Assembly (NCBI RefSeq): GCF_028128615.1
Contig: NZ_AMDP01000014.1
Span: 124,001 to 188,000, forward strand
Reading direction: 5' to 3'
DNA from: Enterococcus sp. 5H
GTDB lineage: Bacteria; Bacillota; Bacilli; Lactobacillales; Enterococcaceae
DNA: 64,000 nucleotides
Position numbers and translations under genes: made by a program. Below the pieces are notes generated by a model. It made no database searches and was not told the origin of the DNA. It was given only the letters and a program-made list of their open reading frames with translations. This document shows, one piece after another, positions 27,717-36,502 of this stretch. The first letter of the stretch is position 1, and every line of letters starts with the position of its first letter.

Positions 27717-27770
27717 TAGTGAGTAAGAGAAGACGACTATCGTTTTTTCCTACTCACTTTTTCGTTTTTT
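27717..27770. terminator. Terminator between the GH1 and GntR genes
   Basis: Stem GTGAGTAAGAGAAGAC against GTTTTTTCCTACTCAC with some mismatches, followed by TTTTTCG. It serves converging genes. Confidence 0.7.
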
Positions 27771-27772
27771 TA

Positions 27773-28495
27773 TTAAACATATTCCACATTTAAAATAGAA
27801 TACCCACGTTGATCATACCGATTTCGACTGCAAGAATACTCCAGTGGCCGTCCGTTTTTTAAATACACAACTTGCTGAACTTCCAGTACGGGATCATCTT
27901 TTTTACAGCTTAAATATTTTTGATCGTAAGCATCTGATTTTGCTGCTTGAATATTTCGATAGGCACCACCGAAGGTTAAGTTCAACTGCTCTTTGACATA
28001 AGAGTAAATAGAACCTTTTAAAACATCTGTTGTAAGTCCTGGAATTAAATCACAAGGCATATATGTATGCTCTAAAATAAAGGGCTCATCTTCAAGAATC
28101 CGTAGTCGGATAATTTTATAAACCGGCTGTTCTGGACTGATTGCTAAGCGTTCTTGGACTTGTTCAGAAGGAAATTCTACTTCAAATAAAATGACTTCAC
28201 TGGTTAAATGTTTATGGCGATCGTGCATTTGTTTGCTTAAACCATCATATTCATTTACTGGCGAGGTATCTTTATCCCAAAATGAGCGGTTTAATATTTT
28301 GGTTCCAGATCCGCGTTGAGAATAAAGCAGACCTTCCATCGCTAAAATCCCAATTGCTTTTTTTACAGTCATGCGGCTCACATTAAATTCTTTCACTAAA
28401 TCGGTTTGATTCGGCAAAAACGTATCCGCTTGATAAATATTTTCTTTAATACGCTCTCTCAGAGTATCAGCGATTTCTTCATATTTTGGCTTCAT
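27773..28495 (-). CDS. GntR-family regulator with UTRA domain
   Basis: A 240-residue sugar-responsive repressor: N-terminal winged helix (YEEIADTLRERIKENIY, then LVKEFNVSRMTVKKAIGIL) and a C-terminal UTRA ligand domain (ending near LEVQQVVYLKNGRPLEY), as in BglR/TreR/YydK proteins. GGGGGTG precedes the ATG. It lies between the GH1 gene and the PTS gene. Phosphorylated beta-glucoside is the likely inducer. The palindrome in its own promoter suggests autoregulation. Confidence 0.93.
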   Translation of the reverse strand: MKPKYEEIADTLRERIKENIYQADTFLPNQTDLVKEFNVSRMTVKKAIGILAMEGLLYSQRGSGTKILNRSFWDKDTSPVNEYDGLSKQMHDRHKHLTSEVILFEVEFPSEQVQERLAISPEQPVYKIIRLRILEDEPFILEHTYMPCDLIPGLTTDVLKGSIYSYVKEQLNLTFGGAYRNIQAAKSDAYDQKYLSCKKDDPVLEVQQVVYLKNGRPLEYSCSRNRYDQRGYSILNVEYV

Positions 28496-28519
28496 TTTGT
28501 GAACACCCCCTAACTAGTA

Positions 28520-28550
28520 TTGTAACTGAAAATGAATGTCTAGACAATTC
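28520..28550 (-). promoter_or_regulatory. GntR gene promoter with palindromic operator
   Basis: On the minus strand: -35 TTGTCT, 17 bases, -10 TACAAT. The -35 is part of the palindrome TGTCTAGACA (28537-28546), which extends imperfectly to GAATTGTCTAGACATTC. The half TAGACATT matches the GH1 and PTS operators. Confidence 0.7.
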
Positions 28551-28558
28551 TAGAAAAA

Positions 28559-28585
28559 AGAAAGTGCGATTAAATCGCACTTTCT
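28559..28585 (-). terminator. Terminator of the PTS EIIC gene
   Basis: Perfect stem AGAAAGTGCGA/TCGCACTTTCT overlapping the PTS stop codon, followed on the minus strand by TTTTTTC. Confidence 0.85.
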
Positions 28586-29838
28586 TTTTCTTTGTCCAAT
28601 AAACGTAAGAACGGATACCAAATCACACCAACTAAAAGTAAATCAACAAGTTGTAAAATACCGCCTAAAAGTGAATTAGTCGCTAACATCCCACTAAAGA
28701 AAATCGGCACGGTCCATGGAACAGATACCCCGGTTGGCGCTGGAACAATCCCAACAGCCATAACAAAGTAGTTAAGTCCTGTCACAATTAATGGTGCTAA
28801 CACCCAAGGAATTAGAATTGTCGCATTTAATACAATTGGCAACCCAAAGATCACAGGTTCATTTACGTTAAAAATACCAGGAGCCAAACTTAAACGTCCA
28901 ATATCACGGTATTGTTTTTTCTTCATAACAAAAGCCATAATCAAAATAACTGCTAATGTCATTCCTGAACCGCCAAGTCCAACTGTAAAGGTTTCCATAA
29001 ATGGTTTTGTGATAATATGAGGTAATTTTTCGCCTGCTTTGTAAGCATCTAAGTTTTCTAACATTAATGTGTTCCAGATAGGATCCATTACTGAGTTAAC
29101 AATAATTTGCCCATGTAATCCGAAGAACCACAGAAATTGAACGAAGAACAACGCAATCAAAGTTGCTGGTAAGCTGCTGCCTAGACCGACTAATGGTTTT
29201 TGAATAATTTCATAGACAACATCATGCAGATTAGTATGGAATAAACCTGTAACAGCTGCATTGATCAGTAGAAAAACAGATAACGTTAAAATAGCAGGAA
29301 TTAATGCCGCAAAAGATTTTGAAACAGCAGGTGGAACGCCATCGGGCATTTTAATTTGCCAACCTTTTTTGGTAACTCTACAATAAATTTCCCCTGCAAG
29401 AAAAGCAGCGATCATACCGATAAACATACCTTTAGCACCTAAACGATCTAAAGATAAAACACCAGTAACTTCGGTACCGTTTTCAAGAGTCATGACAAAT
29501 GGAGTCAAAAGTAAGAAACTAGCAAAAGAAACGGCTCCGCCAAAAATGCCTTCAACATCATAAGATTTTGATAAATAATAGCCAATACCAAACGTAACAA
29601 AAACCGACATAATACTCATTGTAGCATTTTGACCGTTCCCAAATAGTGTTGACAGAGTTCCCTTGGTTGCGTCACTAAAGAAGGGAAGGTTGTTGATAAC
29701 AACGATGATTGATCCAAACATTGTTAAGGGAAAAGCCAACATAAAGGCATCTCTAAGCACAGATAAATATCTGTTTTGCCCAAGCTTGTTCGCTAAAGGC
29801 ATAATCTTTTCTCCAAGAGAATCCATAAAGCCATTCAT
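28570..29838 (-). CDS. PTS EIIC component, cellobiose/lichenan family
   Basis: The sugar-translocating membrane component for a beta-glucoside such as cellobiose, 422 residues with eight to ten hydrophobic helices. Family segments are FFGLHGQIIVNSVMDPIW and FNVNEPVIFGLPIVLN. No EIIA or EIIB gene is adjacent, so phosphoryl transfer must use components encoded elsewhere. AAAGGA lies 11 bases before the ATG. It is upstream of gntR on the same strand but has its own terminator. Expression is probably under GntR and CcpA control from sites upstream. Confidence 0.94.
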   Translation of the reverse strand: MNGFMDSLGEKIMPLANKLGQNRYLSVLRDAFMLAFPLTMFGSIIVVINNLPFFSDATKGTLSTLFGNGQNATMSIMSVFVTFGIGYYLSKSYDVEGIFGGAVSFASFLLLTPFVMTLENGTEVTGVLSLDRLGAKGMFIGMIAAFLAGEIYCRVTKKGWQIKMPDGVPPAVSKSFAALIPAILTLSVFLLINAAVTGLFHTNLHDVVYEIIQKPLVGLGSSLPATLIALFFVQFLWFFGLHGQIIVNSVMDPIWNTLMLENLDAYKAGEKLPHIITKPFMETFTVGLGGSGMTLAVILIMAFVMKKKQYRDIGRLSLAPGIFNVNEPVIFGLPIVLNATILIPWVLAPLIVTGLNYFVMAVGIVPAPTGVSVPWTVPIFFSGMLATNSLLGGILQLVDLLLVGVIWYPFLRLLDKEKESAI

Positions 29839-29863
29839 ACATCATCAGTCCTTTTCTTGATAG

Positions 29864-29920
29864 TTGTAATCGATTACAAAAGTAATATACCATCTTATTT
29901 TATAAATGTCTATACTTTTA
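29864..29920 (-). promoter_or_regulatory. PTS EIIC promoter with GntR operator and cre site
   Basis: Minus strand: -35 TAGACA (29907-29912) inside TAAAAGTATAGACATTTA, 17-base spacer, -10 TATATT (29884-29889). Downstream lies the perfect palindrome TTGTAATCGATTACAA (29864-29879), which fits the CcpA cre consensus TGWAANCGNTNWCA and should give catabolite repression by a roadblock. Confidence 0.8.
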
Positions 29921-30201
29921 TTTTTTAATGGTCGTTTTTATTTTTAAGCAAAAGCCTACGCGTTGATATAAAGATTGATTTACGGGATAAACTACCTGAA
30001 GGAATCTTGTTTAATTTAGGAACTAAGAGGTACTTTTACTTTGAATTATTTAAAAAAATGTGAGTCGTATCATTAAAAAAAATACCTCAATTTACTTATA
30101 CATAGATAGAAAGCTGTAAGGAAAAATAGTTATATTTTGCTATAATATGCACGTTTTACTACAATGATAGTAACAAAAAGATATCAAAAGGAGGCTTTAT
30201 C
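29921..30201. other. Intergenic region before the SRPBCC gene
   Basis: Contains a -10-like TATAAT at 30141-30146 in a suitable place for the SRPBCC gene, but no good -35. Nothing else was recognised. Confidence 0.4.
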
Positions 30202-30624
30202 ATGAAACATATAAAAAAAGAGTTTCTACTTAATTGTAGTCCAGCTGATGCTTGGCAACTCATTATGGATCGGAGCAAGTATGAAAAATGGGCAGATGCT
30301 TTTCAAGGTGGGTCAACATATACAGGGAATATGGGATTGAATGAAACAGTTTCATTTGTTGATGATTCAGGGAATGGTTTGGTTTCTAAAGTAGTTGTTT
30401 TTGAACCTGAAAAAGAAATCAAATTCTCATTCTTAGGTGAAGTCAATGATGAAAAATATGTTGAAGTTCCTGAATTTGCCAATATGTTGGAACATTACAT
30501 TTTTGAACCGATAGATAATCAAACAAAAATGTTTGTAGATGTTGCTATGGAAGATGAATATTATGATATGATGAACGACTTATGGGACAAAGCTGGAGTT
30601 GAACTTATAAAACTAAGCAACTAA
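30202..30624 (+). CDS. SRPBCC (START/AHSA1-like) family protein
   Basis: A 140-residue cytoplasmic protein with the pattern of the SRPBCC ligand-binding fold: an N-terminal strand and helix with LNCSPADAWQLIMD, a central KVVVFEPEKEIKFSFLG, and a C-terminal helix. AAAAGGAGG precedes the ATG. No signal peptide or membrane helix. Members bind hydrophobic ligands or act as co-chaperones; the role here is unknown. It stands alone, with a hairpin terminator downstream. Confidence 0.75.
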   Translation: MKHIKKEFLLNCSPADAWQLIMDRSKYEKWADAFQGGSTYTGNMGLNETVSFVDDSGNGLVSKVVVFEPEKEIKFSFLGEVNDEKYVEVPEFANMLEHYIFEPIDNQTKMFVDVAMEDEYYDMMNDLWDKAGVELIKLSN

Positions 30625-30649
30625 TCTAAGATATATTTTAATTGCTATT

Positions 30650-30686
30650 AGATAAAGACAATCATTAGTTGGTTGTCTTTATTTGT
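30650..30686 (+). terminator. Terminator after the SRPBCC gene
   Basis: Ten-base arms ATAAAGACAA/TTGTCTTTAT around ATTAGTTGG, followed by a short T-rich tail. Confidence 0.65.
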
Positions 30687-30814
30687 GTTCCTAATTCCTG
30701 CTCTGTAAGCAATTGTTACAAATTCTATCCAGCTAACAATGCTAATATTTTTTGCAAATTTCTCGCCCTGTATGATATTTATAAAATGACGATACAATTT
30801 TGATGAAAAATAGA

Positions 30815-30859
30815 AAAAAGCAGGAAACAAAACTAAAACAGTTTTATCTCCTACTCAAT
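30815..30859 (-). terminator. Terminator of the TPM/LemA unit
   Basis: On the minus strand AGTAGGAGATAAAACT pairs with AGTTTTGTTTCCTGCT and is followed by TTTTTTC. The hairpin resembles the head of the intergenic repeat family. Confidence 0.7.
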
Positions 30860-30878
30860 AAAGTTAAATTTCTAAAAA

Positions 30879-31694
30879 TTAAATACTAGCACCGCCACCG
30901 CCAGAAGAACCTCCTCCGCCAGAGAAACCGCCACCGCCGCCAAATCCTCCGCTGCTACCAGAAGATCCGCCACCGTAGCCACCGCCATAACCGCCGCCCC
31001 AATACCAAGGACCACCGCGGCCACCACGACCACCACGGCTACTAAAGATAGCAACTAAGACGATGATTCCAATAAATATAACACCTAAAAAGTCTTCGAA
31101 ACCAGAGCTGTCTTCAGAGGTTGCTTCATCCATATCATCATCTGACAACGTATTTTCATCTGCTGGATAATCGTAATGTCTATCAATTAAGGTTGTTACG
31201 GCGTTGAATGTATATTGAAGTCCTTTATTGATCGAAGCATCGTTATCCGATTTTAAATCCTCTTTTGCATGTTGTAAGATATTACCAGCGGTACTATCAG
31301 TAATAACATCTTCTAATCCATAGCCTACTTCTATGCGAACATTACGTTCCCCGTCATTTACTGCATATAGAATTAAAACACCATTATCTTCTTTCTGATT
31401 CCCAATTTGCCACTTTTTGAAAAGGTCAGGAGCGTAGCTGTCAATGCTATCCCCATCAGTTGAGTTGATGACAGCTAGAACAACTTGAGGTGCTTCTGGT
31501 TTTTCTTTATAAACTTCCCCTTTTTTATCCACTAAATTCTTTGTAGCATTGTTAAGAATACCCGGTTGATCTAAATAGAAATGATCTGGAGCGTTTGGTA
31601 GTACTTCTGCTGCTACAGGTAATTGAAAGCCAATTAGAAAACTTACAAGTAAAAATAAAATACTAGGTAAAAAACCTCGTTTAATGAGTTTCAT
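30879..31694 (-). CDS. TPM-domain protein (YgcG family), secreted or membrane-bound
   Basis: A 271-residue protein with an N-terminal signal (SILFLLVSFLIGFQLPVAA), a TPM domain (about residues 35-175) containing NAPDHFYLDQPGIL and RIEVGYGLEDVITD, an acidic linker, one membrane helix (about 207-222) and a Gly/Ser-rich tail with repeated GGGG and SGG. This layout is typical of TPM proteins paired with LemA. It is six bases downstream of the LemA gene on the same strand. The family is linked to envelope processes, but no activity can be assigned. Confidence 0.88.
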   Translation of the reverse strand: MKLIKRGFLPSILFLLVSFLIGFQLPVAAEVLPNAPDHFYLDQPGILNNATKNLVDKKGEVYKEKPEAPQVVLAVINSTDGDSIDSYAPDLFKKWQIGNQKEDNGVLILYAVNDGERNVRIEVGYGLEDVITDSTAGNILQHAKEDLKSDNDASINKGLQYTFNAVTTLIDRHYDYPADENTLSDDDMDEATSEDSSGFEDFLGVIFIGIIVLVAIFSSRGGRGGRGGPWYWGGGYGGGYGGGSSGSSGGFGGGGGFSGGGGSSGGGGASI

Positions 31695-31700
31695 TTTTCA

Positions 31701-32303
31701 TCACTTCCCACTGGAAGAACTAGTGGATGAATCATCAAAATTAACAGAAGGCACAGAGCTTGCTGTAGGGTCAGCTTTAAAGTACTCTTTCTTGCCTAGT
31801 CCCATCATATTTGCAAAAATATTTTTTGGGAAAGAAACGACTTGTTCGTTATATTCTTGAACAACTTCATTGTAACGTTTACGCTCTACTGAAATTCGAT
31901 TTTCAGTGCCTTCTAATTGAGTCATTAAGGTTTGAACGTTATCGTTTGATTTTAATTCCGGATAGTTTTCATTAATAACATTGATTAATGTTCCTACTGA
32001 TTGATCTAATTCTTGACTGGCTTGAATTTTTTCTGAATCGGAGTTCGCTGATCCGTAAGCTTCACGAGCTTTTGCGATATCACCAAAGACTTTTTGCTCT
32101 TGTGTCATGCTACCTTTGACACTGTTGACTAGGTTAGGAATTAAATCAGCCCGTCTTTGCATCACGTTTTCCACTTGGCTCCATTGCGACTCGACAGATT
32201 GTTCCTTCTTCGCTAGGCCGTTATACTGACTGATCCCAAATATAACTAACAAAACAACGACGATCAGTGCGATCAACCCAACTTTTGATTTGCTGTTTTT
32301 CAT
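31701..32303 (-). CDS. LemA family protein
   Basis: A 200-residue membrane-anchored protein. An N-terminal helix (about residues 8-27) precedes a helical domain with the family segments QYNGLAKKEQSVESQWSQV, RRADLIPNLVNSVKG and RYNEVVQEYNEQV, and ends in a serine-rich tail. AAGGAGGAAT precedes the ATG. It forms a two-gene unit with the TPM-domain protein, a common pairing in Firmicutes. The precise function is unknown. Confidence 0.92.
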   Translation of the reverse strand: MKNSKSKVGLIALIVVVLLVIFGISQYNGLAKKEQSVESQWSQVENVMQRRADLIPNLVNSVKGSMTQEQKVFGDIAKAREAYGSANSDSEKIQASQELDQSVGTLINVINENYPELKSNDNVQTLMTQLEGTENRISVERKRYNEVVQEYNEQVVSFPKNIFANMMGLGKKEYFKADPTASSVPSVNFDDSSTSSSSGK

Positions 32304-32751
32304 ATCCTTATTCCTCCTTAAATTTAAACGCTGAACAAGTTTGTGAGTAGAGCTGGTAAAGGCTAAACGATCCTTGATTTATTTATTCAGCTAGCTCACG
32401 AAACTAGTTAGTAATGATATTGTAATATTGCTGCAATGTTTTGACATCCAACTTAAGACCTATTTTAATACAGAAACGTTTGAATATTAGTTTTAGATAG
32501 TTTTATTATAAAGATTTTTTTATTATTAGCCAAAAAAGTCGATTATAGACCTTATTAACTACAGGACATGAGAAAGAATTATTGTCTGTTTTTGATATAA
32601 AATATAGCCGTTGTGAAAGTTAGAAAACAAGAAGATCAAAGGGCAGTTTAGCAACTGAGTCCAATTTTTTTTTAAAAGTAAAAGTAGATTAGACCCAACC
32701 TTTCTTTAATTTGTAGCGTTTACATAATATAGTGGATACAGGAGGAATAAA
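32304..32751. other. Divergent intergenic region between LemA and the PRD regulator
   Basis: A plausible plus-strand promoter is TTGACA (near 32441), 17 bases, TTTAAT. Closer to the PRD gene there is TATAGT at 32728-32733. The segment TGTAGCGTTTACA (32712-32724) resembles one half of a cre site but does not fit the full consensus. No gene was seen. Confidence 0.4.
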
Positions 32752-34803
32752 ATGATTGATTATCGAATGAGTTATCTTAGTGACATACCGGCCGGAGTGG
32801 GTTACTCCATTCAAGAAATCAATGAAAGAACAGGTTTAACATCGGAATTAGTCATCGATCAACTAGGGAAAATAAACCAACTTTTAGAACAGTTTTCTTA
32901 TGAGTTGATCTATTGGAAAGCTGATAAAATCTATTTTCCAAAGCAATTTACGGATAAATGGTTAGAACTTCAATTTGGAATTTTAGAATCAGAAATCTAT
33001 TATTCGGAATCTGAGAGGCAAGCATTACTTTATTTGTTAACGTTGATTGAAAGAGATGATTTATCTGTTTACTATTATCAAGATTTTTTCCAAGTAAGCA
33101 AAAACACAATATTATCGGATATAAAAAAACTGCGTGAAGATTTGACTGAATATCAAATTACTTTAGAGTATTCGCGTAAAACCGGATTTTATTTGGTAGG
33201 AGATGAAGCGCAGATTCGTTTGCAAGCACATAGGATGATTGTAAAGGCAGCTTTATCACAAGCAGGGAAATTCGGATTAAAAAAAGGATTAATGAAGCAG
33301 TCAAAAACGCTGGAAGCTGATGTACGCCACTTTCTATTTGAAGCAATTAATTCTAGTGATTTAGTGATTGTTCCAAGTCGAATTGAAGAAACAATTTATT
33401 TTAGCTCTTATATTTTGTGTCGTGCTAACAAATACTCAGTTAGATTGGATAGACAGACCAAAACTATCCTGAAAAAACTGAATGCTTATCGCGGAAGTCA
33501 ATTGTTTTTAAAAAAATTTTCTGATGTAGTTGATAGAGAAGATGAACAATTGTATTTTACCTTAATCTTTATGACGATTACTCAAGGAGAAGTTCGAGAT
33601 ACGGCGTTAGAATTTTTATTGGAGTGCGCCAGTCAGATTATTCATGAGATGGAACGTTTAGCCGCAATAGAATTTAAAGCCTATCGAAAATTATTGTTGG
33701 ATCTTTTTTATCATCTAGTACCAGCGTATTTTAGAATCAACTATCATTTTTCTTTAGCCAATGTACTCATAGCAGAAATTAAAGAACAATACGGAGAGAT
33801 TTTTGCGTTGACGAAAATTGCATTACAGCCCTTAGAAAAATTGGTTGGAAAGCAAATACCAGATGAAGAGATTGGTTACTTTACAATATTGTTTGGTGGA
33901 GAAATTGGTAACCAGAGAGAATTAAATCGTATCATTCGTTATAAAGCGCTTGTGTTATGTCCAAGTGGAATTAGTTCATCATTAATTATGCAATCGGAAT
34001 TGAAAGAGTTATTTCCGACGATTGATTTTAGTTTGGCAACTACAGTGGGGCAATTTGAGAGCATCTCCGAATCAGATTATGATGTCATTTTTTCCAGTGT
34101 TTCATTAGATACGGCGAAAAAATGTTATGTAATTAATCCGATTATGACACAATTAGAGAAAAACAACTTAATTCGCTGTGTGCAAGAAGATCTACTGATT
34201 CCAGGCATTGTGGTACCTTCTGTTGATGAAATTATTGAAACTTTATTACCTTATATCGAGTTGAAACAAGGTGTTACAAAAGAAAAAATCTATCGTATTT
34301 TAAATCGAAAAATGATTAAAAAATTGAAAGTGAAAGAAGATGAGAAACCAATGTTATCTGAGTTGTTGACCTACGATATGATTCAATTTACAGATGAAAA
34401 ATTGAATTGGGAAGAGGCGATTACCTACACCGCACAACCATTAAAAAAACAAGAAAAAATTACAGATAGTTATATTGAGGCGATGATTCAAAAAGTTAAG
34501 GATTATGGTGCATTTATTCATATTGGGAAAGGAATTGCCTTGCCACACGCTAGGCCAGAAGATGGTGTTAAGGACTTAGGAATGTCGCTGTTAAAGGTCA
34601 AAGCGCCTGTCTTGCTTTTAGATGATCCTAAGCATGAAATTAGAATATTTATTTGTTTAGCTGCAGTTGATAATGAAATGCATTTGAAGGCTTTGGCAAG
34701 TTTAACCAAAATTCTTTCAAACAAAGAAAAGTTGAAAAAATTATTAGCCGCATCGGACAAGGAAACAATTATTCAGTTACTAAAGGAAGGAGAATCATTA
34801 TGA
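32752..34803 (+). CDS. PRD-containing transcriptional regulator with EIIB- and EIIA-like domains
   Basis: A BglG/MtlR-class activator of 683 residues controlled by PTS phosphorylation. N-terminal helix-turn-helix segments (including FFQVSKNTILSDIKKL near 120), two PRD modules (about 190-400), a GatB-like EIIB region with Cys in VLCPSGISSSL (about residue 403), and a C-terminal mannitol/fructose-type EIIA domain with phospho-acceptor His599 in LPHARPEDG. GGAGGAA precedes the ATG. It overlaps the EIIB gene by four bases. Because no separate EIIA gene is present, its EIIA domain may also serve the transporter. Confidence 0.92.
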   Translation: MIDYRMSYLSDIPAGVGYSIQEINERTGLTSELVIDQLGKINQLLEQFSYELIYWKADKIYFPKQFTDKWLELQFGILESEIYYSESERQALLYLLTLIERDDLSVYYYQDFFQVSKNTILSDIKKLREDLTEYQITLEYSRKTGFYLVGDEAQIRLQAHRMIVKAALSQAGKFGLKKGLMKQSKTLEADVRHFLFEAINSSDLVIVPSRIEETIYFSSYILCRANKYSVRLDRQTKTILKKLNAYRGSQLFLKKFSDVVDREDEQLYFTLIFMTITQGEVRDTALEFLLECASQIIHEMERLAAIEFKAYRKLLLDLFYHLVPAYFRINYHFSLANVLIAEIKEQYGEIFALTKIALQPLEKLVGKQIPDEEIGYFTILFGGEIGNQRELNRIIRYKALVLCPSGISSSLIMQSELKELFPTIDFSLATTVGQFESISESDYDVIFSSVSLDTAKKCYVINPIMTQLEKNNLIRCVQEDLLIPGIVVPSVDEIIETLLPYIELKQGVTKEKIYRILNRKMIKKLKVKEDEKPMLSELLTYDMIQFTDEKLNWEEAITYTAQPLKKQEKITDSYIEAMIQKVKDYGAFIHIGKGIALPHARPEDGVKDLGMSLLKVKAPVLLLDDPKHEIRIFICLAAVDNEMHLKALASLTKILSNKEKLKKLLAASDKETIIQLLKEGESL

Positions 34804-35081
34804 AAATGGCAGCAGTTTGTGGATCGGGATTAGGATCTAGTTTTATGGTGGAAATGAATATTGAAAATGTATTAAACGAGTTAGGGGTAACAGGGATAGA
34901 AGTGTCTCACTATGACATGGGAAGTGCAACACCAGACTTAGCAGATGTCTTTTTTGTTGGTGGAGATTTAGCAAGTAGTGCGCAGCATTTAGGAAATGTA
35001 GTCGTTTTAGACAGTATTATCGATATGGATGAATTACGTGAAAAAGTCAAAGTGGTTTGTGAAAAAGCAGGATTATTGTAA
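34800..35081 (+). CDS. PTS EIIB component, ascorbate (UlaB/SgaB) type
   Basis: A 93-residue cytoplasmic EIIB subunit. The phospho-accepting cysteine is Cys7 in AAVCGSGLGSS. The sequence fits the lactose/ascorbate EIIB fold, with a DMGSATPDLADVFFVGGDLA segment. Its start overlaps the regulator stop in an ATGA context, and AAAGGAGAA lies upstream within the regulator gene. It should phosphorylate the sugar carried by the EIIC encoded 53 bases downstream. Confidence 0.92.
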   Translation: MKMAAVCGSGLGSSFMVEMNIENVLNELGVTGIEVSHYDMGSATPDLADVFFVGGDLASSAQHLGNVVVLDSIIDMDELREKVKVVCEKAGLL

Positions 35082-35134
35082 AGATAGTTAGTTTAATCAA
35101 ATTTCTAAAAGTAAATGAAAGTGGGGAAGAGTAA

Positions 35135-36502
35135 ATGAACGGTGTATTAAATATTTTGATTGATATTGCCAGCACTCCGGCAATTTTAGTAGCGTTGATT
35201 GCAGTACTTGGATTAGGTTTGCAAAAAAAGCCGGTTTCTGATGTTGTTCGTGGTGGAATTAAGACCTTTGTTGGTTTTCTAGTGGTAACAGCAGGTGCCG
35301 GTGTCATTGAAGGATCATTAGCGCCATTTGGTGATATGTTTCAGCATGCTTTTAACATGCAGGGAGTTGTTCCAAATAATGAAGCAATTGTTGCGTTGGC
35401 ACTCACTAAGTATGGTACGTATACAGCTTTAATTATGTTGGCTGGAATGGCATTTAATATTTTGATTGCCCGTATTACTAGGTTTAAATATATTTATTTA
35501 ACAGGTCATGCAACACTGTATATGGCCTGTATGATCGCTGTCATTATGAGTGTTACGAATATGAGCGCTGTACCTTTAGTTTTAGTCGGCGGCTTAGCTT
35601 TAGGATTGGCGAATACAATTTTTCCGGCAATTGCTCAACCGTTTACCAAACAAATTACCAAAAATGATTCCGTGGCTTTAGGACATACAGGAAACTTTGG
35701 TTATGCACTGAGTGGGTTTATCGGAAAATATGTTGGAAATAAAGAGAAATCAACAGAAGATATTAATTTTCCTAAAGGTCTCTCATTTTTGCGCGATTCA
35801 ACTGTTAGTATTACGTTAACTATGGGAATTGTGTATACGATTGTAGCGTTATTTGCAGGAAATAGCTATATTACGGAAAATCTTAGCAATGGAACGAATT
35901 ACATTATTTACGCGCTACAACAGGCAGGGATGTTTGCGGCAGGTGTATTTGTTATTTTAGCAGGAGTTCGTTTGATTTTAGCTGAAATTGTACCAGCATT
36001 TAAGGGGATTTCAGAAAAATTAGTTCCCAATTCAATTCCAGCGCTGGATTGTCCAATTGTTTTTCCGTATGCACCGAATGCAGTTTTGATTGGCTTTTTA
36101 ACAAGTTTTGTTGGCGGAATTGTGAGTTTGTTTATTATGATCGCAACAGGGACGACTGTGATTATTCCCGGAGTGGTACCGCATTTCTTTTGTGGAGCAA
36201 CAGCTGGTGTTTTTGGAAACGCAACTGGCGGAGTAAGAGGTGCTGTGGTGGGTTCATTTATTCATGGAGTGATTATTAGTTTTATGCCGATTTTATTAAT
36301 GCCTGTTATGGGAGATTTAGGCTTCCAAGGTTCGACTTTCTCTGATACAGATTATGGTGTAACTGGAATCTTTCTTGGTAAATTAGCTGATATGGGCGGT
36401 CAAATTGCAGTGGTCGTTGGCGTTCTAGCAGTACTAGCATTGCTGATTGCATTAACAGTTTTCGGCAAAAAAACAGCAACAAAAACGAAGGAGGCTGCAT
36501 AA
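35135..36502 (+). CDS. PTS EIIC component, ascorbate (UlaA/SgaT) type
   Basis: Integral membrane permease of 455 residues with about 11 helices, of the UlaA family. Landmarks are VSDVVRGGIKTFVGFLVVTA, ARITRFKYIYLTGHATLYMA and PHFFCGATAGVFGNATGG. GTGGGGAAG precedes the ATG. The last base of its stop codon is the first base of the transketolase start. The substrate may be L-ascorbate or another sugar acid or pentose derivative. The usual ascorbate catabolic genes (UlaG lactonase, UlaD, UlaE, UlaF) are absent, which leaves the substrate open. Confidence 0.92.
   Translation: MNGVLNILIDIASTPAILVALIAVLGLGLQKKPVSDVVRGGIKTFVGFLVVTAGAGVIEGSLAPFGDMFQHAFNMQGVVPNNEAIVALALTKYGTYTALIMLAGMAFNILIARITRFKYIYLTGHATLYMACMIAVIMSVTNMSAVPLVLVGGLALGLANTIFPAIAQPFTKQITKNDSVALGHTGNFGYALSGFIGKYVGNKEKSTEDINFPKGLSFLRDSTVSITLTMGIVYTIVALFAGNSYITENLSNGTNYIIYALQQAGMFAAGVFVILAGVRLILAEIVPAFKGISEKLVPNSIPALDCPIVFPYAPNAVLIGFLTSFVGGIVSLFIMIATGTTVIIPGVVPHFFCGATAGVFGNATGGVRGAVVGSFIHGVIISFMPILLMPVMGDLGFQGSTFSDTDYGVTGIFLGKLADMGGQIAVVVGVLAVLALLIALTVFGKKTATKTKEAA

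Noticed and set aside
30872-31054. A Val/Ala-rich minus-strand frame
   Set aside because: It is a shadow of the Gly-rich tail of the TPM-domain gene in another frame.
32712-32724. A cre site before the PRD regulator
   Set aside because: Only the right half matches; three fixed positions of the left half fail.
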